A stretch of 64,000 nt of DNA from JACKJA01 sp050297015 (lineage in GTDB: Bacteria; Pseudomonadota; Alphaproteobacteria; Micavibrionales; Micavibrionaceae), in assembly GCA_050297015.1 (NCBI GenBank), contig JBNKRZ010000024.1, positions 1 through 64,000 of the forward strand. Reading direction: 5' to 3'. Each line of letters opens with the position of its first letter. Position 1 is the stretch's first letter. This document shows, in pieces, positions 42,533-49,729 of this stretch. A model generated the notes under the pieces. That model had not been told where the DNA came from, did no database searches, and was given only the letters and a program-made list of their open reading frames with translations. A program made the translations under genes and the position numbers.

Positions 42533-44426
42533 GGTTTTGCTCGTACTTTTGTCTATCGTAGTTTTTGCCGGCAGTGCAGCGGCGCAAGAGCAAAAATCCG
42601 TTCTCGCCACGCCTGCCTTTAATTATGAGGCATTCGCCCGCCTGCCGGTCCAGCATGAGGGGCGCGTAAAACCACTCGATACCTTTGCCCGCGTAATGTT
42701 AACCGGCTTTTACGGACAGGCATCTTTGCCGGATATGAGCGCGCCGGCGTGGCTTGCGGAAATGCTTTTCGATCAGGAGTCCGCTTATCAGCGCCCGGTT
42801 TTCAATATTGCCAATCCTGACGTTTTAACGGCCATCGGGTTAAAATACCGCCCGCATCACCGCTATAATTTTGTTGAAGTGTCTCAGGCCTTGCGTCAAA
42901 ACGCGGAGATGCTAGACCGCCTTGGCGCTTTACCTGAAGGAGAGCGCTCCGGCGCGCAGGAACAGCTTTTGGAGCTTTACAGCAAAGTCTTCCTGTATTT
43001 TGAAATTGCCCGCTCTTTGTCATTGATATTGCCGGTGCTGAACGTTGACGATCCGGTTTTGGCCGAAAAATTGAACGTCGAAGCCGGGGCAAAGTTAAAC
43101 TATCTGGAGATGATGGAGCACCGCCCGGCCTTTTTGACGCTAGCAGAAGAGGCTATTGCTAAAAATCCCGACGATATGGAAGAGACCGATCAAGCCGCGC
43201 TTTATCTGGGGCATGGCTTGCAGCGTCTCGCGCAAGATCAACGCAGCCGCTTCTTACGCCTTGTTCCGCCGCAGTGGGATGATAGCGCAGCGGCCGGTAA
43301 TGGGGAGTGGCTCGCGCCATGGGCTGTTCTGGCCGATGGGGGCGGATCGCCGCAGACGGCCGCACTTTTTGATGATTGGGCGGCATTAGCCATCGCTTAC
43401 CGGACGGGCAATGAACAGCATTGGGATACGACGGCGCAGACGCTTTTAAAACGCACAAAAGACACAGCCGGGAAAGCTTTGAATTCAACAGCTTTAGCGA
43501 CTGAGTATCGCTACAATCAACTTGATTTGTTTCGTTACAGCTTAATAGCTTATATTGGCGCGTTTGTTGTTTTGCTGGCCGGAGGGCTGGGCCGTCCGGC
43601 CTTGATGCGCCGCGCCGCCTTTACTTTGCTGGGGGGCGGGATGTTCTTGCACGCTGTTGGTGTGTGTGCGCGGATGTTCATTATGGCGCGTCCGCCGGTG
43701 GCTACGCTTTATGAGTCGATCCTGTTTGTCGGGTTGGTAACGGTTATATTCGCCGTAATTTTGGAACTGCGTAACCGCAACAATATGGGCATTATGATCG
43801 GGGCAGTGGCCGGTTCGTTGCTACAGTTTATCGGGATGAAATATGCCACCGACGGTGATTCAATGGGCATGCTTCAAGCGGTCTTGGATACGAATTTCTG
43901 GTTGGCTACGCACGTGGTGACAATCACGATCGGTTATGGATGTTGTTTCGTCGCCGGGGTTTTGGGGCATCTTTACTTGCTCGTCAAAGTCTTTCATCCG
44001 GCGGATAAAGAGCGCCTGAATATGCTGGGCCGAAACATGTTGGGGGCGGGTCTTGTCGCCCTATTCTTCGCCGTACTGGGGACTATTCTGGGCGGTATCT
44101 GGGCCGACCAGTCATGGGGCCGTTTCTGGGGTTGGGACCCCAAAGAAAACGGCGCGATGCTGATTGCTCTGTGGTTGATCTGGCTGGTTCATGGCCGGGT
44201 GGCGGGAACGCTCCGTCCGCTGGCATTCGCGATGGGTATGGTCTTAACCAATGTTGTTGTCGCGTTGGCATGGTTCGGGGTTAATTTGCTGAATGTGGGA
44301 CTGCATTCCTACGGGTTTACCTCTCACATTGCGGCTAATCTAGGGCTATTCTGCACATTGGAAATTCTGTTTGTTATTGGTTGCGCGCTTTATATTAAAG
44401 GCCACCGGAGAGGGACGACATCATAA
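42525..44426 (+). CDS. ccsA: Cytochrome c biogenesis protein CcsA/ResC-like (System II)
   Basis: 633 residues. A signal-like segment (1-21, ends SAAAQ) leads into a large periplasmic domain of about 310 residues, followed by eight or so membrane helices. The heme-handling WWD motif is WGRFWGWDPKENG at about 530-542, and His residues in HAVGVCARM, ATHVVTITIG and LHSYGF fit heme ligands. The long N-terminal periplasmic part is as in proteobacterial CcsA-type proteins found with ResB. It joins heme to CXXCH apocytochromes outside the membrane. Overlaps both neighbours. Confidence 0.92.
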   Translation: MRKVLLVLLSIVVFAGSAAAQEQKSVLATPAFNYEAFARLPVQHEGRVKPLDTFARVMLTGFYGQASLPDMSAPAWLAEMLFDQESAYQRPVFNIANPDVLTAIGLKYRPHHRYNFVEVSQALRQNAEMLDRLGALPEGERSGAQEQLLELYSKVFLYFEIARSLSLILPVLNVDDPVLAEKLNVEAGAKLNYLEMMEHRPAFLTLAEEAIAKNPDDMEETDQAALYLGHGLQRLAQDQRSRFLRLVPPQWDDSAAAGNGEWLAPWAVLADGGGSPQTAALFDDWAALAIAYRTGNEQHWDTTAQTLLKRTKDTAGKALNSTALATEYRYNQLDLFRYSLIAYIGAFVVLLAGGLGRPALMRRAAFTLLGGGMFLHAVGVCARMFIMARPPVATLYESILFVGLVTVIFAVILELRNRNNMGIMIGAVAGSLLQFIGMKYATDGDSMGMLQAVLDTNFWLATHVVTITIGYGCCFVAGVLGHLYLLVKVFHPADKERLNMLGRNMLGAGLVALFFAVLGTILGGIWADQSWGRFWGWDPKENGAMLIALWLIWLVHGRVAGTLRPLAFAMGMVLTNVVVALAWFGVNLLNVGLHSYGFTSHIAANLGLFCTLEILFVIGCALYIKGHRRGTTS

Positions 44427-45004
44427 TGAAGCTAAACCCGAAAATCATTGCCATTATACTTGTTGTTGTTTTTGGACTGGCCGCCGCCGGATATGATCGC
44501 TGGGCAACGCCACATGGGATGAAACCCGTAACAGCGAATAGCAAAACCGTAGTTTATGAACAGGCACCCGATTTGTCGTTTGTAACGCTGGAGGGAGAAA
44601 AATATACCCTCAACGACTTGCCGGAACAGGGCGTTCTTTTGCACTTTTGGGCATCGTGGTGCACAACATGTATTGCTGAGTTTCCCGATTTACTCGAAAG
44701 CGTCGTACGCGCCGATGGAAAAGTCGCACTGGTCGCTGTGTCTATTGATGACGACCGTGAGCGTATGGAACGCTATCTTGAGAAATCCTTGCGCAAAAAG
44801 GCCAGCGATAATGTGGATTTTCCGTCTATCTATTGGGTATGGGATGAGGGCAAAGAAATATCACTCAAAACGTTTAATGTTCTGCGGGTGCCGGAAACGG
44901 TTTTCATTAATTCACAAGGCGAGATGGTAAAAAAGACCATTGGTGAGGCCGATTGGATGGGCAGTGACATGACGGCCATCTACGCGGGGTTCGCGCAGGA
45001 ATAA
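44426..45004 (+). CDS. resA: ResA/TlpA-like membrane-anchored thioredoxin
   Basis: 192 residues: N-terminal membrane anchor (about 7-24), then a periplasmic thioredoxin fold with active site FWASWCTTC (CTTC at about 79-82) and a cis-proline region RVPETVFI. Family members reduce the cysteines of apocytochrome c before heme attachment. An ATG overlaps the ccsA stop by one base. With resB and ccsA it makes a complete System II thiol and heme module; no CcdA-type electron donor is next to it. Confidence 0.88.
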   Translation: MKLNPKIIAIILVVVFGLAAAGYDRWATPHGMKPVTANSKTVVYEQAPDLSFVTLEGEKYTLNDLPEQGVLLHFWASWCTTCIAEFPDLLESVVRADGKVALVAVSIDDDRERMERYLEKSLRKKASDNVDFPSIYWVWDEGKEISLKTFNVLRVPETVFINSQGEMVKKTIGEADWMGSDMTAIYAGFAQE

Positions 45005-45019
45005 GCTAATAAATTTAGA

Positions 45020-45123
45020 AGAGAGTGGAAGATCGGACACGACCCGATGAAATTCACTTACGGCTGCTACCTCTCGGTCCTGACCGGGTTGGGCGAGACA
45101 CCGCCCGCGCCGACCTTCCGCTA
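45020..45123 (-). ncRNA. ffs: Signal recognition particle RNA (4.5S type)
   Basis: The minus strand reads CCGGTCAGGACCGAGAGGTA followed by GCAGCC, the SRP Alu-less apical hairpin with asymmetric loop (GTCAGGACC ... GGTAGCAGC) and a GAGA tetraloop. The ends pair: GGAAGGTCGG (5' side) with CCGATCTTCC (3' side). The size is about 100 nt, as in other proteobacteria, and a T-rich stretch follows the 3' end. It lies near dnaX, as often seen, but on the opposite strand. It works with Ffh in co-translational targeting. End points are estimated from pairing. Confidence 0.9.
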
Positions 45124-45169
45124 AGGGATATAAAGGGTCACAGCCGTAAAATCAAGCTTATATAATCTT

Positions 45170-45250
45170 TTACATTGCAAAAAAGCCCATCGCGGCGAAC
45201 ATACCGGCCAGACACAGCAAATCAAGAAATTGAGAAAACAGGGTAATCAT
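45170..45250 (-). CDS. Possible 26-residue membrane peptide
   Basis: Minus-strand ORF with TTGGAG eight or nine bases before the ATG. The product is almost entirely hydrophobic (MITLFSQFLDLLCLAGMFAA and a short end GFFAM), long enough for one membrane helix. It lies just upstream of the SRP RNA on the same strand. No family known to me. The remaining gap to the tRNA (45251-45472) is A+T-rich without other features. Confidence 0.35.
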   Translation of the reverse strand: MITLFSQFLDLLCLAGMFAAMGFFAM

Positions 45251-45472
45251 TGAAAGAACTCCAAAAAGGTAGGTTTAAAAAGATGGGTTAACGTCGTGAA
45301 TTGACGTCAAAGACAAGCCCATATAGCGCCTCAAAAGATAAAAATTAGTTAAAATTTTAGGTAATTTTCAAAAAAGTCAAAAAAGCTTTCCGGGGTATGC
45401 AGATCAAGACTTGCAAATTGACTCAAAAACCATTATCAACACGATGGCTTTAGGCTATCTTTTTTGGTTTAA

Positions 45473-45547
45473 GCTGCTGTAGCTCAGTGGTAGAGCAACG
45501 CATTCGTAATGCGTGGGTCGGGTGTTCAAATCACCCCAGCAGCACCA
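45473..45547 (+). tRNA. tRNA-Thr (CGT)
   Basis: 75-nt cloverleaf: acceptor GCTGCTG/CAGCAGC, D-loop AGCTCAGTGGTAGAGC, anticodon arm ACGCA-TTCGTAA-TGCGT (anticodon CGT), T-arm with GGTGTTCAAATCACC, discriminator A and encoded CCA. Upstream, TTGCAA and TATCAA with a 17-bp spacer could be its promoter. Confidence 0.95.
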
Positions 45548-45701
45548 TTTTTCTAACATTTCTTAAAGTTTCATACCGCCTTATTAGCCCCTATTACACC
45601 TTGATCCTCTATGCCTGTTATTCTCACACCAACACAGCCGATGATGATAGCGCCATCAAGGATCACCGCAAGTTTTCAACGTGGGTGTTTAAATTGAAAC
45701 A

Positions 45702-45838
45702 ATGAACCTGCTCTTTAAAATTGAATCAAACACGGATATTTCCATTCCCGGTCTGTCTTATACGCGCAATTACGTTACAGTGGAAGAAGAGCGGACGCTA
45801 CTCGAAATAATCGACCGACAAGAGTGGCTATGCATGGA
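45702..45838 (+). pseudogene. AlkB-like dioxygenase, 5' remnant
   Basis: The frame from ATG 45702 reads SIPGLSYTRNYVTVEEERTL and then LEIIDRQEWL, which is the typical N-terminal start of AlkB-family 2-oxoglutarate/Fe(II) dioxygenases (PGL.Y...F/Y(I/V)T.EEE..L...ID.Q.W). The expected DLKRRVQHYG and all metal ligands are missing: homology ends near 45838 and the frame then runs into tRNA-Glu. The ATG overlaps the TGA of an upstream open frame. I read it as a truncated gene left between two tRNA genes. The rest of the gap (45548-45701) shows nothing I can name. Confidence 0.45.
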
Positions 45839-45940
45839 AGCATATGGATCAATAAGGCCGTACTTGGTATCAGTCCTTCAGGTTTTTCAGCGCTTACAGT
45901 TCAGCAGATCAGCTTGTTATCCGGTCTTCAGCTCAGATAA

Positions 45941-46016
45941 TGGTATCCCGTACGGGATTCGAACCCGTGTTGCCGCCGTGAAAGGGCGGTGTCCTAGGCC
46001 TCTAGACGAACGGGAC
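45941..46016 (-). tRNA. tRNA-Glu (TTC)
   Basis: 76 nt on the minus strand: GTCCCGT...ACGGGAT acceptor (first pair G-U), anticodon arm CCGCC-CTTTCAC-GGCGG (anticodon TTC), T-arm with GGGTTCGAATCCC, discriminator A and encoded CCA. A promoter fits well upstream: TTGATT, 17-bp spacer, TTATAA (46074 down to 46046). The G1-U72 pair is odd for tRNA-Glu, where G-C is usual. Confidence 0.95.
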
Positions 46017-46224
46017 GTTTGTGAGGCGTCGTTAAGACTGGAGCTTTATAAAGTATTGCGGGTAAGGAAATCAAGCATTTCTTTTCTAGAGAAGGAAAAA
46101 AAACAATCAACTCTTCTATGAAGCAGGGCAATCGTGCTTTTTTGCCTATTTAGCCGGGGGCAAAAAGCTGGAGGACGGGGATAGGGTTTGCAATGCATCC
46201 CGAATCTTTTTAAGTCTAATTCCT

Positions 46225-47886
46225 ATGTCTGACAATCAAACTGCTTACCGTGTACTGGCCCGTAAATACCGTCCCCAGAATTTTGATGAACTGGTGGGAC
46301 AGGATGCGCTGGTCCGCACGCTGAGGAATGCTATTGAAAGCGGCCGGATTGCCCATGCTTTTATGCTGACCGGGATTCGCGGCACGGGGAAAACCACGAC
46401 GGCGCGGATTATTGCCAAGGCACTGAATTATACCGGACCTGACGGCACGGCAGGACCGACGACTGGGCCGACCGACGATTGCGAAGTGTGCCGGGCTATT
46501 GCGGAGGATCGTCACCCGGATGTGATGGAGATGGATGCGGCATCACGTACCGGGGTTGAAGATATTCGTGAGATTTTGGACGGTGTGCGTTATGCACCGA
46601 CTTCGGCCCGCTACAAAATATATATCATTGACGAGGTGCATATGCTTTCCAAAAGTGCGTTTAACGCGCTTTTGAAAACGCTGGAAGAGCCCCCGGAGCA
46701 CGTCAAATTTATCTTTGCAACCACAGAAATTCGCAAAGTGCCCGTGACGGTGCTTTCGCGCTGCCAGCGTTTTGATCTGCGCCGGGTCGATGTCGATACA
46801 CTCGGTGCCCATTACAAGGCGATTACTGAAAAAGAGGGCGCAAGCGCTGAAGAGGATGCACTTGCTCTGATTGCCCGTGCGGCTGACGGTTCGGTGCGTG
46901 ACGGTCTATCTTTGCTTGACCAGGCAATATCGCTGGCCAGTGACAAGGTGACCGCACAACAGGTACAGGATATGCTCGGCCTTGCAGACCGGGCGCAGGT
47001 CATGGATATCCTCGATCATGCTATTAAGGGAAAATGCAAAGCTGCGCTCGATTTGGCTGAAGGCTTGTACAAAAGCGGCGGCGATCCTGCTGTGTTGATA
47101 AGCGATTTGCTCGATTTTACGCATCTTCTGACCAAGCTGCGGGCCGTGCCGGAGTTGAGAGAAACTCATGCGGCGGTGGCTCCTGATACGCTGGAGCGTG
47201 CAGCGGGACTCTCCGCGCAATTATCCATGCCCTCGCTGGGGCGCGCTTGGCAAATCCTGCTCAAAGGCGTGCAGGAGGTCAATACCGCGTCGAATCCGCA
47301 AGCCGCTATAGAGATGATTTTAATCCGGCTTGCTTATGCAGCTGATCTGCCCGATCCGGGGGATTTGTTGAAAAAGCTCAAAGATAGTGCCGGAGATAAC
47401 AGCGCGCCCGTGGTGCCACGTACAACACAGACGACAACAGAACGTGCGCCGGAACCGGTGGCTATGGTGGCTGGCGGCGGCGCTGTTAGTGCTGTCAGTG
47501 CGCCGCAAGCACAGCCTGTGAATACCGAAAAACTGGAAACGCTCGGCGATGTTGTCGCGTTGTTGGAGCAAAACCGAGAGATGATTTTGGCCGGTGAAGT
47601 TTTTCACCATGCGCACCTTGTCTCGATGAAAGAAGGCGCGATCGAAATGCGCCTTGAGCCGCGAGCTAACCCGAAATTAGCACAAAACCTTCGTAATGCA
47701 TTGATTTCCTTTACGGGGAACCAGTGGATGATTTCCGTGTCGGGCAAGCCCGGCGCACCGACATTGGCGGAAGTAAAGGCACAAGCGGATGCGACATTGA
47801 TGACGGAAGTAAAAGCCTCTCCGGTCGTGGCAGAAGTTTTGAGGGCTTTTCCCGATGCGCGGGTTAAACTGATTGAAGATCAATGA
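46225..47886 (+). CDS. dnaX: DNA polymerase III subunit gamma/tau
   Basis: Clamp-loader ATPase of 553 residues. AAA+ domain with Walker A GIRGTGKTTTAR (about 50-61), Walker B YIIDEVHML, sensor 1 FIFATTEIRKVP and SRCQRFDL; domain III to about residue 370, then a Thr/Pro/Ala-rich linker and a C-terminal tau-like domain. The zinc module is reduced: family members have four cysteines between Walker A and B, but here only CEVC remains (LNYTGPDG has Tyr for the first Cys). It is followed 21 bp later by ybaB, the usual order, but recR is absent. Confidence 0.95.
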   Translation: MSDNQTAYRVLARKYRPQNFDELVGQDALVRTLRNAIESGRIAHAFMLTGIRGTGKTTTARIIAKALNYTGPDGTAGPTTGPTDDCEVCRAIAEDRHPDVMEMDAASRTGVEDIREILDGVRYAPTSARYKIYIIDEVHMLSKSAFNALLKTLEEPPEHVKFIFATTEIRKVPVTVLSRCQRFDLRRVDVDTLGAHYKAITEKEGASAEEDALALIARAADGSVRDGLSLLDQAISLASDKVTAQQVQDMLGLADRAQVMDILDHAIKGKCKAALDLAEGLYKSGGDPAVLISDLLDFTHLLTKLRAVPELRETHAAVAPDTLERAAGLSAQLSMPSLGRAWQILLKGVQEVNTASNPQAAIEMILIRLAYAADLPDPGDLLKKLKDSAGDNSAPVVPRTTQTTTERAPEPVAMVAGGGAVSAVSAPQAQPVNTEKLETLGDVVALLEQNREMILAGEVFHHAHLVSMKEGAIEMRLEPRANPKLAQNLRNALISFTGNQWMISVSGKPGAPTLAEVKAQADATLMTEVKASPVVAEVLRAFPDARVKLIEDQ

Positions 47887-47907
47887 TGTAAGGAGTAGAG
47901 GAATCTC

Positions 47908-48228
47908 ATGAATATTCAGGAAATGATGAAACAAGCCAAAGTCATGCAAGATAAAATGGCTAAAATGCAAGAAGAATTGGCCGAACAAGAGGTATCCGGT
48001 AGCGCTGGTGGCGGCATGGTGAACGTGACGATGACCTGCAAAGGGGAAGTGCGCAAGGTTGAAATCTCTCCGGATGTTATTAACCCGGCGGATAAAGAAA
48101 CGCTGGAGGACCTTATCATGGCAGCCATGAATATGGCACGGGTCAATGCCGACACACAAATGGCGGAAGAAACCCAAAAATTGATGGGTGAGATGGGCTT
48201 GCCAGCCGGTATGGATTTGCCGTTTTAA
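47908..48228 (+). CDS. ybaB: YbaB/EbfC nucleoid-associated protein
   Basis: Small homodimeric DNA-binding protein of 106 residues. MNIQEMMKQAKVMQDKMAKM helix, then a beta region with SGSAGGGMVNVTMTCKGEV and the C-terminal helix AMNMARVNADTQMAEETQKL are the family pattern. AAGGAGTAGAGG precedes the ATG. Members bend and compact DNA and affect gene expression; it follows dnaX in most bacteria. A REP-like palindrome lies between it and xth. Confidence 0.95.
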   Translation: MNIQEMMKQAKVMQDKMAKMQEELAEQEVSGSAGGGMVNVTMTCKGEVRKVEISPDVINPADKETLEDLIMAAMNMARVNADTQMAEETQKLMGEMGLPAGMDLPF

Positions 48229-48275
48229 GGGGAGGCTTTTAGAGCGGAAGGGATTTAAAGCGCACAAGTGATGGT

Positions 48276-48312
48276 GATACGCGGTACGTACCACGGGGTA
48301 TGTATCGCGTAA
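48276..48312. repeat. REP-like palindrome, copy 5
   Basis: GATACGCGGTACGTACCACG followed by GGGTATGTATCGCGTAA, between ybaB and xth. Confidence 0.72.
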
Positions 48313-48333
48313 TATTATGAGGAGATGGCGTAA

Positions 48334-49131
48334 ATGCGAATTTTGACATGGAATATTAATTCCGTTCGTCTGCGGATCGAACAGCTCAAGCGGGTGATGA
48401 AGGAATGCGATCCCGATGTGATTTGCCTGCAGGAAACCAAAACGCCGGACGAACATTTCCCGTTGATGGAGGTGGTGGGGGCGGGCTATCCGCACACGCA
48501 TATCCATGGCATGAAAAGCTATAACGGTGTGGCTATTCTCTCGCAAATCCCATTTAGCACGACGGAGATATACCATCGCGCAGGCAAAGAAGATTGCCGC
48601 CATATCGCCGTAAAACTGGAGGGGGTAAAGCCGCTGGAAATTCACTGTCTGTATATCCCGGCTGGTGGCGATGAGCCGGACCCGGCGATGAATGAAAAAT
48701 TCGATCACAAACTAAAATTCGTTGATGAAATGGCGGTGTGGTTTAAAAAACATTATACGCCGGACGATCCACTCGTCGCTCTTGGCGATTTTAATATCGC
48801 GCCATTGGAGCACGATGTCTGGTCGCATAAACAGCTCTCAAAAGTTGTGTCGCATACGCCCGTTGAAATCGACACACTGGAACGAATGCAAAAATCTCTC
48901 GGCTGGCGCGATGCTATTCGGCATTTCGTTCCGACAGAGGAGAAATGCTATAGCTGGTGGTCGTACCGCAACCGCGACTGGAAGAAATCAAACCGGGGGC
49001 GGCGGCTGGATCATATCTGGGTAACGGGGCCGTTGGTTTCACACCTCAAAAGCCATAATATTCTAACAACGGCACGCGATTGGGAAAAGCCTTCCGACCA
49101 TGTACCGGTAATGATAGACTTAGAACTATAG
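48334..49131 (+). CDS. xth: Exodeoxyribonuclease III
   Basis: AP endonuclease and 3'-5' exonuclease of base-excision repair, 265 residues, EEP fold. Catalytic motifs: TWNINSVR, CLQETKTPD (Mg Glu), the LYIPAGG tyrosine, ALGDFNIAP (Asp/Asn), GRRLDHIWV and the last SDHVPV (His). Length and order match XthA. GAGGAGATGG precedes the ATG. It stands in the place where recR often follows ybaB in other genomes. Confidence 0.95.
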   Translation: MRILTWNINSVRLRIEQLKRVMKECDPDVICLQETKTPDEHFPLMEVVGAGYPHTHIHGMKSYNGVAILSQIPFSTTEIYHRAGKEDCRHIAVKLEGVKPLEIHCLYIPAGGDEPDPAMNEKFDHKLKFVDEMAVWFKKHYTPDDPLVALGDFNIAPLEHDVWSHKQLSKVVSHTPVEIDTLERMQKSLGWRDAIRHFVPTEEKCYSWWSYRNRDWKKSNRGRRLDHIWVTGPLVSHLKSHNILTTARDWEKPSDHVPVMIDLEL

Positions 49132-49378
49132 TCATTTCAGACAACAATATCCTTTTTAATTAATTGATTTCACACCCCCTATCGTCCAGATGCCGTTTTT
49201 GACGGGGAGAATACCTTTGTTTACGTTTTTTCGTGCGTACTTTTCATACGGCTACAGTATGAGGTATTTTGGGTGTATCTTGTGGCAATGCCCAACCTGT
49301 TAAAAAAATAAAGCCGTTTCCTTCGTAGACGCTTGCAATTTCAAAAGAGCTTGTGTATTTTCCTCCTACTTCATTCGT

Positions 49379-49453
49379 TGGGGTGTAGCCAAGCGGTAAG
49401 GCAGCGGTTTTTGGTATCGCCATGCGCAGGTTCGAATCCTGCCACCCCAGCCA
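49379..49453 (+). tRNA. tRNA-Gln (TTG)
   Basis: 75 nt: acceptor TGGGGTG/CACCCCA, D-arm AGCCAAGCGGTAAGGC, anticodon arm GCGGT-TTTTGGT-ATCGC (anticodon TTG), T-arm with CAGGTTCGAATCCTG, discriminator G and encoded CCA. TTGCAA at 49333 and TATTTT at 49356 with a 17-bp spacer look like its promoter. It is the last clear host gene before the integrated element. Confidence 0.95.
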
Positions 49454-49729
49454 TTCATCTGTTTTCGAACTTTCTCTACAACCGCAATCCCTACCGAAAA
49501 AGGCCAGAATACGTAAGGTCTTTGAGCCTGTTTCTGCCCACCTCGGGGCGAGATATTCCCCCATATATCCGGCCACATTCTCTCTCTCCGCCCGTTTTTC
49601 TCTCCAGCCTGTCCACTTCGGGCTTTCAAACAGGACAGGCAAGAATGGCTGATTTCCAGTGCTTTACGAGGATGATAAAAAACGCTGGTTTGAAGTCGGT
49701 GTGCATACCAACAGAGATGAAAAACAAAC

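Noticed and set aside
45487..45705. A 72-codon ORF ending at the alkB remnant with an ATGA overlap
   Set aside because: It starts inside tRNA-Thr; only the last 25 codons look protein-like, so at most it is another remnant.
47360..47400. Programmed frameshift in dnaX giving a short gamma form
   Set aside because: The best A-rich site is GAAAAAG, one A short of the efficient heptamer, and no clear stem or upstream stimulating site was found.
49379..49453. tRNA-Gln as the attachment site of the element
   Set aside because: Large serine recombinases rarely use tRNA genes, the tRNA is intact, and the other end of the element is not in the window to show a duplicated 3' part.
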